64,000 bases of DNA, taken from positions 806,001 through 870,000 of the forward strand of contig NZ_FPEH01000011.1 of NCBI RefSeq assembly GCF_900117425.1, in the 5' to 3' direction. The notes below the pieces were generated by a model that saw only the letters and a program-made list of their open reading frames with translations, was not told the DNA's origin and did no database searches. The translations under genes were made by a program, and so were the position numbers. Source of the DNA: Novosphingobium sp. NDB2Meth1. GTDB taxonomy: Bacteria > Pseudomonadota > Alphaproteobacteria > Sphingomonadales > Sphingomonadaceae. The first letter of the stretch is position 1. Each line of letters starts with the position of its first letter. Positions 1 to 8,000 of this stretch are shown one piece after another.

Positions 1-219
1 CTCGCGCCGCTGCCATTCGACAGAATCGCCGATGTCGGTGCGGTCCTTCCACAGACCGAAACCCAGATCGATCCAGTCCGTGCCCGAAGACGCGGCCTGC
101 GCCTTGTAGGTCGCCACTGCTTCGCGCAGCACCGATGCGCGAGACTTGCCCTGCTCGGCCGCGCGGGCATCGAGCCACTGGATGTCCTCTTCCGGAAGAT
201 CGGCAAGGATACGCGTCAT
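1..219 (-). CDS. Ribbon-helix-helix (CopG-type) antitoxin-like protein, 3' end outside window
   Basis: The first 73 codons can be read; the gene runs off the window edge. The start is MTRILADLPEEDIQWLDA, followed by a helix with KSRASVLREAV. This beta strand-helix-helix pattern is that of CopG/RHH DNA-binding antitoxins such as VapB types. The ATG at 219 sits directly beside a set of TGATATC palindromes, as expected for an autoregulated antitoxin. A toxin gene would lie to the left, outside the window. Family call from pattern only. Confidence 0.65.
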   Translation of the reverse strand, partial: MTRILADLPEEDIQWLDARAAEQGKSRASVLREAVATYKAQAASSGTDWIDLGFGLWKDRTDIGDSVEWQRRE

Positions 220-221
220 AG

Positions 222-252
222 TGATATCGCGATATCATATCATGATATCATG
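222..252. promoter_or_regulatory. Palindromic operator upstream of the RHH gene
   Basis: A perfect 16-bp palindrome TGATATCGCGATATCA (222-237) is followed by a 12-bp palindrome CATGATATCATG (241-252). Together they give four TGATATC-like half-sites within 31 bp, 3 bp upstream of the RHH start codon. Repeated half-sites are typical of RHH antitoxin operators. The binding protein is inferred to be the adjacent gene product. Confidence 0.6.
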
Positions 253-347
253 TCAAGCCAATTGCAGGCCTTGCCACCCTTTCGCCACACGGTAATCTTG
301 CAGAGGTAAACAAGTCCGTACAGCCGATGCGGGAAAGGGGAGCCGAG

Positions 348-1061
348 ATGGCCGATGCATCCACCCTCAAGGTCTATCACCTGCCCGGCGCGTGGGGTCT
401 CCCCACGGTCAGCCCGTTCTGCCTCAAGCTCGATGCCTGGCTGCGGATGACGGGCATCCCGCACGAGAGCATCACCGCGCCGACCCCGTTCGCCGGGCCC
501 AAAGGCAAGGCGCCGTGGATCGAGCTCGATGGGAAGAAGCTGGGCGATTCAACCTTCATCGTGGCCCATCTTGCTGCGCGGTTCGGCGTCGATCCCGATG
601 CGCACTTAACGCCGGCCCAGCATGGCATGGCGGTGGCGATCCAGCGGCTGATCGACGAGAACCTTTATTGGACGATGGTCCATGATCGCTGGATGAACGA
701 TGCCAATTGGAAGCAGTTCCGCGACGTCGTGCTGAGCGGGGTTGCCGCTCCGCTGCGCCGGGTGCTTGGCCCCATCGCTCGGCGCGGCGTCAAGAAGCAG
801 CTCGAAGGCCATGGCATCGGCATCCATGAACCAGAGGAAATCGCCGCCATCGGTCGCCGCGATGTCAATGCGCTTGCGGCGATCCTCGGTGATCAGGACT
901 GGTTCTTCGGCGATACGCCCAGCACGATCGATGCGGTTGCCTATGCCCAGCTCGTCAACATCTGGCGCGCGCCGTTCGAAAGCGAAGTGCGCCGCGCCAT
1001 CGGCCAGACGCCCAACCTCGTCGCCTTCATCGACCGGTTTGCGGCGAAGTATTACAGTTGA
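348..1061 (+). CDS. Glutathione S-transferase family protein, metaxin/Tom37-like
   Basis: This 237-aa protein has an N-terminal thioredoxin-like half (about residues 7-85, with a VSPFCLKLDAWLRM stretch and an acidic DSTFIVAHL helix) and an all-helical C-terminal half. The pattern is that of the bacterial metaxin-like GST subgroup. An upstream in-frame ATG exists at 327, but ATG 348 is preferred because of the AGGGGAG ribosome site just before it. Substrate unknown. It probably acts in glutathione-dependent detoxification or as a non-enzymatic GST-fold protein in the cytosol. Confidence 0.75.
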   Translation: MADASTLKVYHLPGAWGLPTVSPFCLKLDAWLRMTGIPHESITAPTPFAGPKGKAPWIELDGKKLGDSTFIVAHLAARFGVDPDAHLTPAQHGMAVAIQRLIDENLYWTMVHDRWMNDANWKQFRDVVLSGVAAPLRRVLGPIARRGVKKQLEGHGIGIHEPEEIAAIGRRDVNALAAILGDQDWFFGDTPSTIDAVAYAQLVNIWRAPFESEVRRAIGQTPNLVAFIDRFAAKYYS

Positions 1062-1095
1062 TGGCCCTGAGACAAACCCGCCACAGCGATGAAGG

Positions 1096-1890
1096 TTGCG
1101 TTTGACCGCCCCAACTCCTCCGCCATATCATCTTCCAATCTCAGAGCCAGCGGAGAAGCGAATCGGCGGCCTGCGGTTTGGTATAGGCACTCTCCTCGCC
1201 GCCGGTAGCCTTGCCGCTGGCGCAAGCACAGCCTGTGCGGCAGACATGACGCCAGAGCAGGCACAGGCAGCCGTCAATGCTGCCTTCGCCGAACAAAAGC
1301 GTGGCAATCTCGAAGGCGTCATTCCGCTGCTCGATCCCGTCATCGCAGCGTTTGAATCGATGCAGGCTAGGAGCGCGACGTTCTGTAGCGAAAATCAAAA
1401 GCAGACCCTCGCGCTGCTTCTCACCGCAGCCTCGGATCATAACGAGGGCAAGTCTTCAGCCCCCGGCGGCAAGACCGTTGTGGTCAACGAAGCCTTCTGC
1501 ATCGCTCTGTTCCTGAAGGGCTATGTCATGGTTGACATGGGCCGGAATGCTGAGGCCGAGACCTTCCTGCGCCGTGCGCACGAGGGAGAACCTCTCAACG
1601 CGCATTTCCTCAACGAATACGCCGAGTGGTACAAGATGGCTGGCCAGTGGCAGCGCGCGCATGATCTGTTCGCCGAAGCTCTGGACAAAGCAAGCTACGC
1701 TGACGACGAAAGCCAGCCCAAATACCGTGCGCGGGCGCTGCGCGGCATGGGCTATACGGAAATCGAACTTGGCAAGCTGGATGATGCCGAAAAGCACATG
1801 CTGGAATCGCAGAAATACGATCCAGACAGCAATGCCGCCAAACACGAGCTCGAATACATCGCCAGACTGCGCAAACACCGAAGCACTTGA
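1096..1890 (+). CDS. Exported TPR-repeat protein
   Basis: About 264 aa. A hydrophobic segment (residues about 27-47) ending AGASTACAADM looks like a Sec signal peptide cleaved after TACA. The mature part has helical repeats (ALFLKGYVMVDMGRNAEAE, ALRGMGYTEIELGKLDDAE) with the spacing of tetratricopeptide repeats, the last ones strongest. It is probably a periplasmic scaffold protein of unknown partner. The start is uncertain: the only in-frame candidates before the signal are TTG codons at 1096 and 1102. The 3' end is convergent with the DUF3291 gene. Confidence 0.65.
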   Translation: MRLTAPTPPPYHLPISEPAEKRIGGLRFGIGTLLAAGSLAAGASTACAADMTPEQAQAAVNAAFAEQKRGNLEGVIPLLDPVIAAFESMQARSATFCSENQKQTLALLLTAASDHNEGKSSAPGGKTVVVNEAFCIALFLKGYVMVDMGRNAEAETFLRRAHEGEPLNAHFLNEYAEWYKMAGQWQRAHDLFAEALDKASYADDESQPKYRARALRGMGYTEIELGKLDDAEKHMLESQKYDPDSNAAKHELEYIARLRKHRST

Positions 1891-1898
1891 ATGCCCGG

Positions 1899-2351
1899 TC
1901 AACCCGAACGATTTGCTCGCCACCATTTGAACGTGAACACCGCCGCGCTCGGCCCGTCACGGCCCAGCTGCGCCAGCTTGTCGAGCGCCTCGGCCACGCT
2001 CGGGATGTGGCCCTCCGGCACCTCCCACAGCGCCAGCGAAGGCTCCATCGGCTCGAACCACTCGCCCCGCCGCGCCAGCACGCTGCGGTGATCGGCCTGG
2101 CGATAGGCAAAGGCCTCGAGCGAAGGCACATCGCGCCAGACCGAGAGGTTGACGATGAAATCGGCGTCCCCCGCCACCGCCTCGATCGCGGTCGCATCGT
2201 TGGCATCGCCTTCACCCACCAGCCGCCAGATGAACCCGTCCGCCACATCGGCCTGCGCATTCACGTGATCGAGCGCGTCCATGAAAGACTGGTTGGCGGG
2301 GTCCGCCTTGGGGCGGCGGAAGCGGGCGACATTGAGCTGAGCAATCGGCAT
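1899..2351 (-). CDS. DUF3291 domain protein
   Basis: 150 aa. It opens MPIAQLNVARFRRPKADPAN and contains GFIWRLVGEGDANDAT, the VNLSVWRDVPSLEAFAYR block and a LWEVPEGHIPSVAEAL block. These are hallmarks of DUF3291, a dimeric alpha/beta-barrel-like fold related to antibiotic biosynthesis monooxygenases. The biochemical role of the family is not known to me. It lies 12 bp downstream of the acetyltransferase gene on the same strand and may be co-transcribed with it and glmU. Confidence 0.75.
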   Translation of the reverse strand: MPIAQLNVARFRRPKADPANQSFMDALDHVNAQADVADGFIWRLVGEGDANDATAIEAVAGDADFIVNLSVWRDVPSLEAFAYRQADHRSVLARRGEWFEPMEPSLALWEVPEGHIPSVAEALDKLAQLGRDGPSAAVFTFKWWRANRSG

Positions 2352-2363
2352 CGAAATCTCTTG

Positions 2364-2807
2364 TCAGAGTTCGCGGCGGAAATAGACGACGCGCTCGGTC
2401 TCGGCAAATCCTGCGGCGCGGTGGAATGCGTGGCTATCCGCATCATCCTCCAGCGCATCGGAGGCAAATTCGCTGCACTCGTGCGCCCGGCCCCAGTCTG
2501 CCACCGCATCGCACAGCCGCCGCGCAAGGCCCTGCCCGCGCGCCGATGCATCGACGTAAATGCCTTCCAGAAACACCACGGGCGAGGTCTCGCACCCGTT
2601 CACATAGTCATGCCGCAGGGCGGCTTCCGCAAAGCCGACGACCTTGTCACCATCGAGCGCGACCAGATTGAGCAGGCGCTCCGGCTCGCCCAGCTGTTCC
2701 TGCGCCTCGGCGCGATGTTCCGCCGCGGTCAGCTCGTCCCACAGCGCATGGCGTAGCGCCGCCCAGCCATCGAGGTGATCCTCCGTGGCCGGGACGATCT
2801 CGATCAT
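2364..2807 (-). CDS. GNAT acetyltransferase resembling aminoglycoside 6'-N-acetyltransferase
   Basis: 147 aa, a complete single GNAT domain. The block LRHDYVNGCETSPVVFLEGI, the acetyl-CoA loop RGQGLARRL and the C-terminal GFAETERVVYFRREL closely resemble chromosomal AAC(6')-I enzymes (Iy/Iz type) of proteobacteria. Those transfer acetyl from acetyl-CoA to the 6' amino group of aminoglycosides. Whether this one confers resistance cannot be told from sequence. Its ATG overlaps the glmU stop (ATGA), so the two are translationally coupled. Confidence 0.75.
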   Translation of the reverse strand: MIEIVPATEDHLDGWAALRHALWDELTAAEHRAEAQEQLGEPERLLNLVALDGDKVVGFAEAALRHDYVNGCETSPVVFLEGIYVDASARGQGLARRLCDAVADWGRAHECSEFASDALEDDADSHAFHRAAGFAETERVVYFRREL

Positions 2808-4165
2808 TTCCGCTCGGCCTTCTTGCGCTTCATCGCGTCGTGGAAGCGGTCGGCCCAGCCGGGCTTGACCAGCTGCTCGCCGCGCACAAGCCGGAGCTCG
2901 CCATCCGCCACATCGCGGCTGACGGCGCTACCCGCCGCCACGATCGCGTCCGCGCCGATCTTCACCGGCGCGATGAGGGCAGAGTTGGAGCCGATGAAGG
3001 CACGCTCGCCGATCACCGTGCGATACTTGAAGTAACCGTCATAATTGCAGGTGATCGTGCCCGCGCCGATGTTCGCGCCCGCGCCCACATCCGCATCGCC
3101 GAGGTAGGTGAGGTGGTTGGCCTTGGCGCCTGCGTGCAATACCGCGTTCTTCACTTCGACGAAATTGCCGACGCGCGCCTTCTCTTCCAGCACCGCGCCC
3201 GGCCGCAGCCGCGCGAAGGGCCCTACCGAAACGCCCGGCTCCAGCCGCGCGCCCTCGATATGGCAGAAGGCGTGGATCACCACGTTGTCCGCCACGGTCA
3301 CGCCGGGGCCGAACACCACATTCTGCTCCACGGTCACATCGCGGCCGAGCACGGTGTCCCAGGCAAACCACACCGTCTCGGGCGCGACGAGGCTGGCGCC
3401 GTCCGCCATCGCTTGCAGCCGGCGCTTCTTCTGCCAGCGCGCTTCGGCTTCGGCGAGTTCGGCGCGGCTGTTGATCCCCGCCACTTCATCGGCATCGTCC
3501 GTCACCACCACCGCGCAGACGCGGCCATCGCCGTTCGCGACGTTGACGATGTCGGTGAGGTAGTATTCGCCTTGCGCATTGTCGTTGCCGACCCGCGCCA
3601 GCAGGGCGAACAGTTCGCTCCCGCGCACCGCCATCAGGCCTGAATTGCACAAACGGCAAGCGCGCTCGGCTTCGGTCGCATCCTTGTGCTCGACCATCTT
3701 CGTGACCACGCCGTTCTCGGCGATCACGCGGCCATATTGCAGTGCATCCTCGGGCTCGAAGCCCAGCACGACCACCGCCGGATTATCGTCACCATGCAGC
3801 CGCTCCAGCATCGCGCGCATTGTCTCGGTTCGCACGAAAGGAACGTCGCCGTAGAGAATCAGCACATCGCCTGCGAACCCGGCCAGCGCGCCTTCGGCCT
3901 GCTGCACGGCATGGCCGGTGCCGAGCTGCGGGTCCTGCACGGCAAGGTCCGCAGTGCCGTCCAGCGCCTTCTCGAGCTGCTCGCGCCCGGCCCCCACCAC
4001 GACGACCTTGCGCGCCGGTTCCAGCGCATCGGCGCTGGCCAGCAAGTGCATCAACATCGGCCGCCCGGCGATCGGGTGGAGCACCTTGTGCAGGTCGCTT
4101 TTCATGCGGGTGCCCTTGCCGGCGGCAAGGACGACAAGAGCGAGCGGAGCGGGAGCATCAGTCAT
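2804..4165 (-). CDS. glmU: Bifunctional UDP-N-acetylglucosamine pyrophosphorylase / glucosamine-1-phosphate N-acetyltransferase
   Basis: 453 aa, normal for GlmU. The N-terminal nucleotidyltransferase carries the uridylyl signature LAAGKGTRM (13-21) with the following Lys, and a LYGDVPF metal-site strand. The C-terminal half is a left-handed beta-helix of hexapeptide repeats with AKANHLTYLGDA and GAGTITCNYDG, the acetyltransferase active region. It makes UDP-GlcNAc for peptidoglycan and lipopolysaccharide in the cytosol. It is the first gene of a three-gene minus-strand group, divergent from the gph-like gene 59 bp away. Confidence 0.97.
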   Translation of the reverse strand: MTDAPAPLALVVLAAGKGTRMKSDLHKVLHPIAGRPMLMHLLASADALEPARKVVVVGAGREQLEKALDGTADLAVQDPQLGTGHAVQQAEGALAGFAGDVLILYGDVPFVRTETMRAMLERLHGDDNPAVVVLGFEPEDALQYGRVIAENGVVTKMVEHKDATEAERACRLCNSGLMAVRGSELFALLARVGNDNAQGEYYLTDIVNVANGDGRVCAVVVTDDADEVAGINSRAELAEAEARWQKKRRLQAMADGASLVAPETVWFAWDTVLGRDVTVEQNVVFGPGVTVADNVVIHAFCHIEGARLEPGVSVGPFARLRPGAVLEEKARVGNFVEVKNAVLHAGAKANHLTYLGDADVGAGANIGAGTITCNYDGYFKYRTVIGERAFIGSNSALIAPVKIGADAIVAAGSAVSRDVADGELRLVRGEQLVKPGWADRFHDAMKRKKAERK

Positions 4166-4224
4166 GCGCGTTCCTTGCCAGCATTTCCTTGCAGTTTCCA
4201 GAATGCGCCGCCACGGAGCGGGGC

Positions 4225-4899
4225 ATGACGGATTTTCCCTTCCAGATCGTCGGATTCGACCTCGACGGCACCTTGCTCGACACGGCGGCGGACCTGGCCC
4301 ATGCCCTCAACCATGCACTGGGCCATATCGGCCGCGAACCCGTCTCGCTCGATCTCGCCCGCACCTTCATCGGCGGGGGCACCGGGCAGATGCTGCGCGC
4401 GGCGCTCGCTCATGGCGGCAGCGCAGACGGGATCGACGTGACGGCGCTGCAAGACGTGCTGGTCGGCTTCTATGCCGAGAACATTGCCCGCCACACCGCA
4501 CTGTTCTCCGGCGGCGAGGCCATGCTGGACGCGCTTGCCGCGCGCGGCGTCCACCTCGCCATCGCCACCAACAAGCGCGAGGACCTTGCCCGCCGCCTGT
4601 TCGACGAAATGGGCCTCACCCCGCGCTTCGCCACGATCATCGGGGGCAACACGCTGGGGCCGGGCCGCGCCAAGCCTGCGCCGGACATGCTCCACGAAAT
4701 GGTGGCGCGCTGTGGCGGCGGGAGGGCTGCATTCGTGGGGGACACGACGTTCGACGTGGGAGCAGCGCGCGCGGCGGGCCTGCCGGTCGTCGCCGTGAGC
4801 TTCGGGTTCAACGACCTGCCGCCCCGCGAGCTCGGCGCCGACGCGGTGATCGACCATTTCGACGAGCTCGTCTCTGCGCTGGAAGCCCTGTCGCGATAG
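4225..4899 (+). CDS. gph: HAD-family phosphatase, phosphoglycolate phosphatase-like
   Basis: 224 aa. Motif I is GFDLDGTLLDTAADL near the N terminus, motif II is AIATNKR, and motif III/IV is the KPAPDML lysine followed by FVGDTTFDV. This order and the cap domain between motifs I and II match Gph, which dephosphorylates 2-phosphoglycolate made during DNA repair. HAD enzymes are promiscuous, so the substrate is inferred. ATG 4225 is preceded by GGAGCGGGG. It is divergent from glmU. Confidence 0.85.
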   Translation: MTDFPFQIVGFDLDGTLLDTAADLAHALNHALGHIGREPVSLDLARTFIGGGTGQMLRAALAHGGSADGIDVTALQDVLVGFYAENIARHTALFSGGEAMLDALAARGVHLAIATNKREDLARRLFDEMGLTPRFATIIGGNTLGPGRAKPAPDMLHEMVARCGGGRAAFVGDTTFDVGAARAAGLPVVAVSFGFNDLPPRELGADAVIDHFDELVSALEALSR

Positions 4900-5003
4900 A
4901 AAAAGGTGGGGCGCCAGCAGAATATCTGCGCCCCCCGTCCGCCTTGCCATCGTCACACCGCGACGCCACTCTTGGGGCACGCCATTCCCAAGAGGAGATT
5001 CAT

Positions 5004-5849
5004 ATGTCCGAAGAATACGTGCCGCCCAAGGTCTGGGTCTGGGACAAGGCCAACGGAGGCGCCTTTGCGGGCGTCAACCGCCCCACCGCCGGTGCGCAGA
5101 AGGACGTGGAACTCCCGGTCGGCGAGCATCCGTTCCAACTCTATTCGCTCGGCACGCCCAACGGTCAGAAAGTCACGATCATGCTCGAGGAGCTGCTCGA
5201 GCTGGGCATCGCGGAAGCCGAGTATGATGCCTGGCTGATCAAGATCTTCGAAGGCGACCAGTTCGGCAGTGGCTTCGTCGATCTCAATCCCAATTCCAAG
5301 ATCCCCGCGATGCTCGACAAGAGCGGACCCGAGCCGTTTCGGCTGTTCGAATCGGGCGCGATGCTGCTCCACCTTGCCGACAAGTTCGGCCAGTTCATCC
5401 CCGCTTCCGGCCCCGCGCGCGCCGAAGTGCTTTCCTGGCTGTTCTGGCAGGTCGGCTCGGCGCCGTTCATGGGCGGCGGCTTCGGGCACTTCTATGCCTA
5501 TGCGCCGTTCAAGATCGAATATGCGATCGACCGCTATTCCATGGAAACCAAGCGGCTGTTCGACGTCGCCAACAACCAGCTGAAGCAGACTCGCTTCCTT
5601 GCGGGCGACGAGTACACGATCGCCGACATGGCGGCCTATCCGTGGCTGGGCAACATTTACCGCGGCGAAGCCTACGGCGATGCGGCGACGTTCCTTTCGA
5701 TGCACGAATACGAAGCCGTCGGCCGCTGGGTCGCGGAAATCGACGCGCGTCCGGGCGCCAAGCGCGGCCGCCTCGTCAACACCAACAAGGGCATCCTTGA
5801 ACGCCACAGCGCGGCCGACTTCGACGCGCTGCCGGAAGGCACGCTTTAA
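5004..5849 (+). CDS. yghU: Glutathione S-transferase, YghU-type disulfide-bond oxidoreductase
   Basis: 281 aa. The extended N-terminal arm (PKVWVWDKANGGAFAGVNRP) and the thioredoxin-like motif QLYSLGTPNGQKVTIMLEEL are diagnostic of the YghU/YfcG Nu-class GSTs. LNPNSKIPAML and ESGAMLLHLADK form the glutathione site. E. coli YghU reduces disulfides using two glutathiones. A strong AGAGGAGA ribosome site (4991-4998) precedes ATG 5004. Cytosolic and monocistronic; the next element is a palindromic repeat and tRNA-Gln. Confidence 0.9.
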   Translation: MSEEYVPPKVWVWDKANGGAFAGVNRPTAGAQKDVELPVGEHPFQLYSLGTPNGQKVTIMLEELLELGIAEAEYDAWLIKIFEGDQFGSGFVDLNPNSKIPAMLDKSGPEPFRLFESGAMLLHLADKFGQFIPASGPARAEVLSWLFWQVGSAPFMGGGFGHFYAYAPFKIEYAIDRYSMETKRLFDVANNQLKQTRFLAGDEYTIADMAAYPWLGNIYRGEAYGDAATFLSMHEYEAVGRWVAEIDARPGAKRGRLVNTNKGILERHSAADFDALPEGTL

Positions 5850-5869
5850 AGCCACTATCCTCCCACATC

Positions 5870-5943
5870 CGCTCACCCTGAGCCTTTCGAAGGGTCCTTA
5901 CGCGACCGCCGCGCGTAATGCTTCGACAAGCTCAGCAAGAGCG
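5870..5943. repeat. Palindromic intergenic repeat of sphingomonad type
   Basis: The left half reads CGCTCACCCTGAGCCTTTCG and the right half is its imperfect complement, CTTCGACAAGCTCAGCAAGA followed by GCG. The two halves can pair across a GC-rich middle. It lies just after the yghU stop, so it may also act as a transcription end. Dispersed copies of such sequences are common in sphingomonad genomes (from memory). Only one copy is visible here. Confidence 0.55.
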
Positions 5944-6034
5944 GGTGTGGGGAATGGTGTGAACGAAGAGGGTGCATCTGCCCCATCCGCCCCTTGTCCA
6001 ATGCAAACCCGCCGCTATAAGCGCGCCACCCTGA

Positions 6035-6109
<75 letters not shown>

Positions 6110-6147
6110 GCCTTCCCGCACTCGCATCGATCAGCGCCTTGCCGCAT

Positions 6148-6237
6148 GCCCACCCCAACCCCTCCCGCAGGCGGGAGGGGCATTAAGGGCTGCGCTTAAT
6201 TCCCCCCTCCCGCTTGCGGGAGGGGTCGGGGGTGGGC
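6148..6237. repeat. Nested palindromic repeat between tRNA-Gln and the prophage
   Basis: The outer arms GCCCACCCC (6148-6156) and GGGGTGGGC (6229-6237) enclose two identical hairpins, each CCCCTCCCGC with GCGGGAGGGG (6159-6180 and 6204-6225). A central AATTAAGCGC-like segment with its own dyad separates them. This compact 90-bp double hairpin looks like a small non-autonomous repeat and could end tRNA transcription. It is host DNA, outside the phage end. Confidence 0.6.
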
Positions 6238-6253
6238 AGCGGCCAAACACCGC

Positions 6254-6258
6254 GCTAG
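6254..6258. repeat. Target-site duplication, left copy
   Basis: GCTAG directly precedes the TG of the prophage end. The same five bases follow the CA of the other end at 47352-47356. Five-base duplications are the rule for Mu-type transposition. Confidence 0.9.
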
Positions 6259-6266
6259 TGAAGCGC

Positions 6267-6305
6267 GACAAGAGCTTCTGGAGTAGCGGACAAGACATTC
6301 TGGAG
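6267..6305 (-). promoter_or_regulatory. Right-end transposase binding sites R1 and R2
   Basis: Two 17-bp direct repeats, GACAAGAGCTTCTGGAG (6267-6283) and GACAAGACATTCTGGAG (6289-6305), start 22 bp apart and match at 14 of 17 positions. They begin 8 bp inside the prophage end. The opposite end carries the same motif. In Mu, such paired end sites bind MuA. Assignment to this phage's transposase is inferred. Confidence 0.85.
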
Positions 6306-6313
6306 CACTCAAT

Positions 6314-7012
6314 TCAGCCTCGCCCGGGGTCTTGATCTCGGCGATTGATGCCCGCGAGCTTACCTGGTGGCAATGATGCAAAGACTTCATCGACGTGCCG
6401 GGGCTCAGTTATGACCTTCTCTACGATGAGATTGATCAACCGAAACAAAGCCAAAGCCATGCCCGGATCGTCACGCAAATCGATCGTTCCAGGATGGACA
6501 GCCTCGTTGCCAATGACCCTCACCGAATCGAGAGCTCGTTGAATGATTGGTGTGATTTTTCCCTTGGCAACTAGCTCGCCGATCATCGCGTTTATGTCGC
6601 CAGGAGTTGCGCCGATAAGAGGACAAAACTTCTGGATTGCAAGACGCAACAGGGCAGCAGCGCCACGGGGGGATTGCCCAACAATCAGTCTAGCCTCCTC
6701 AAAGTCAGCTCTGATCTCGTCAGGCATGTCTGGCGATGGAAGAGGCGCATCCACATAGAGCGGGAAGATTACCTGATCGCCGAAAAAGATGGTCTCCCGT
6801 GAACAAACTAGGCAGCCAGCAAAGATGAACCCTCGCTCCTTGGTGCTTCGCCCACCACCAATGCCACCATTGGGTATAGCAAGGTAGTTTAGCCAGCCCA
6901 TAGCCTGCTGGGTCATCGAGTGACAATGAGGGCAAACAAACGAGATGTTTGGCTCCTCGCTTCCAGCATCCATCCACGCGGTGATTGCCTCAACGGGATT
7001 ACTCTTCGACAT
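6314..7012 (-). CDS. DUF4145 domain protein, right-end cargo gene
   Basis: About 232 aa. The N-terminal part has CPHC and CLVC pairs (a zinc-ribbon-like knuckle, residues about 28-75). The C-terminal part has the DUF4145 pattern: RGAAALLRLAIQKFC, then VRVIGNEAVHPG and a helical tail. DUF4145 is often found in restriction-associated and defence proteins, but its activity is not established to me. It is the last gene before the phage right end, where Mu-like phages carry variable cargo, and it is visibly richer in A+T than its neighbours. ATG 7012 or TTG 7018 could start it. Confidence 0.7.
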   Translation of the reverse strand: MSKSNPVEAITAWMDAGSEEPNISFVCPHCHSMTQQAMGWLNYLAIPNGGIGGGRSTKERGFIFAGCLVCSRETIFFGDQVIFPLYVDAPLPSPDMPDEIRADFEEARLIVGQSPRGAAALLRLAIQKFCPLIGATPGDINAMIGELVAKGKITPIIQRALDSVRVIGNEAVHPGTIDLRDDPGMALALFRLINLIVEKVITEPRHVDEVFASLPPGKLAGINRRDQDPGRG

Positions 7013-7027
7013 CCTCAACTTTGCCCT

Positions 7028-7831
7028 TCACGGTGAAGATCGCGCGGTGATGATCAGCTCTCTGGCAGGCCGCTGCCCACCACCCACGCCATAATGCAGG
7101 CTGACCTCCTCGATGTCGAATCCGGCGAAGAGACGTCGAACCTCCGGGGTATCATTCAACGACAAGATGAAGCGCCCCTGCAACTGCTCTAAGAGGTCTC
7201 TCAGAGCCACGAAGTCGGCCTCTGAAAACAGCCCGATGCCATAGTCATCCGTGCACCCCCAGTACGGCGGATCGAGGTAAAACAGTGTCCCCGGCCTGCT
7301 GTCATAGCGGGTGATACAGGCCGCGAACGGCAGGCGCTCGATCACCACTCCGCAAAGCCGCTCATGCACATCCTCGAGCATCGGCACGATCTTGGTCAGA
7401 TCGAACCGGGCACCTTGCTGAAAGTCGATGCCGAAGGTCTGCTTGGCCACCTTCCCGCCGAAGGCCGCACGCTGCAGGTAAAGGAAGCGCGCTGCGCGTT
7501 CGAGGTCGGTCAGCGTCTCCGGATCAACCTGTGCCAGCCGCTCGAACTCGGCCCTGCTGCACACCTGCCATTTGAGCACGTCGAGGAACTGCTGGTAGTG
7601 CCGCTGCAGGATGCGGAAGAGCGTCACAACATCGCTGTTGATGTCGTTGATTACCTCCATCTGTGGCCGACGCCGACGGCGGAAGAATACCCCACCCATG
7701 CCCACGAAGGGCTCGACATAGCGGGTGTGCGGAATAGCCTCGATCCGCTCCGAGATACGTTTTGCCAGCGCGCGCTTGCCGCCCTGCCATGGTGCGACCG
7801 GCCTTACCGGCTTGATTGGTTGTAGATCCAC
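7028..7831 (-). CDS. dam: Phage DNA adenine methyltransferase (D12/Dam class)
   Basis: 267 aa. PWQGGKR (14-20) and the AdoMet-binding motif EPFVGMGG (40-47) are followed, 140 residues later, by the catalytic motif DPPYWG (187-192). This alpha-class N6-adenine methylase order is that of MethyltransfD12. The start is GTG 7831, 19 nt after the com-like stop, with GGAGACC before it. It occupies the place of Mu mom, so it probably modifies phage DNA against restriction. The target site cannot be read from sequence. Confidence 0.9.
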   Translation of the reverse strand: MDLQPIKPVRPVAPWQGGKRALAKRISERIEAIPHTRYVEPFVGMGGVFFRRRRRPQMEVINDINSDVVTLFRILQRHYQQFLDVLKWQVCSRAEFERLAQVDPETLTDLERAARFLYLQRAAFGGKVAKQTFGIDFQQGARFDLTKIVPMLEDVHERLCGVVIERLPFAACITRYDSRPGTLFYLDPPYWGCTDDYGIGLFSEADFVALRDLLEQLQGRFILSLNDTPEVRRLFAGFDIEEVSLHYGVGGGQRPARELIITARSSP

Positions 7832-7850
7832 ATCTGGTCTCCGACGGCGC

Positions 7851-8000
7851 TCAATCCCGCGCTCTCGGAGGGCTCACTGGCCTCAGCTGATTGATCTGGC
7901 GGCACCGCCGGCACTTGATCTCGATCGTGCCTGCCAGTGCCCCAGTATCTGCCTTGAACAGCAGCGCGTTGCAAGCGCCGCACCTAAACGACTCCTTCAT
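7851..8000 (-). CDS. com: Com-like zinc-finger translational regulator
   Basis: A 49-aa protein starting MKESFRCGACNALLFKADTG, with two CxxC pairs at C7/C10 and C30/C33. This matches the short Com protein of Mu, which binds the leader of the downstream modification gene mRNA and allows its translation. The gene is immediately upstream of the GTG-started methylase, as com is upstream of mom. A GGAG is placed just before the ATG in the antisense of 8001-8010. The target RNA structure here was not modelled. Confidence 0.85.
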   Translation of the reverse strand: MKESFRCGACNALLFKADTGALAGTIEIKCRRCRQINQLRPVSPPRARD

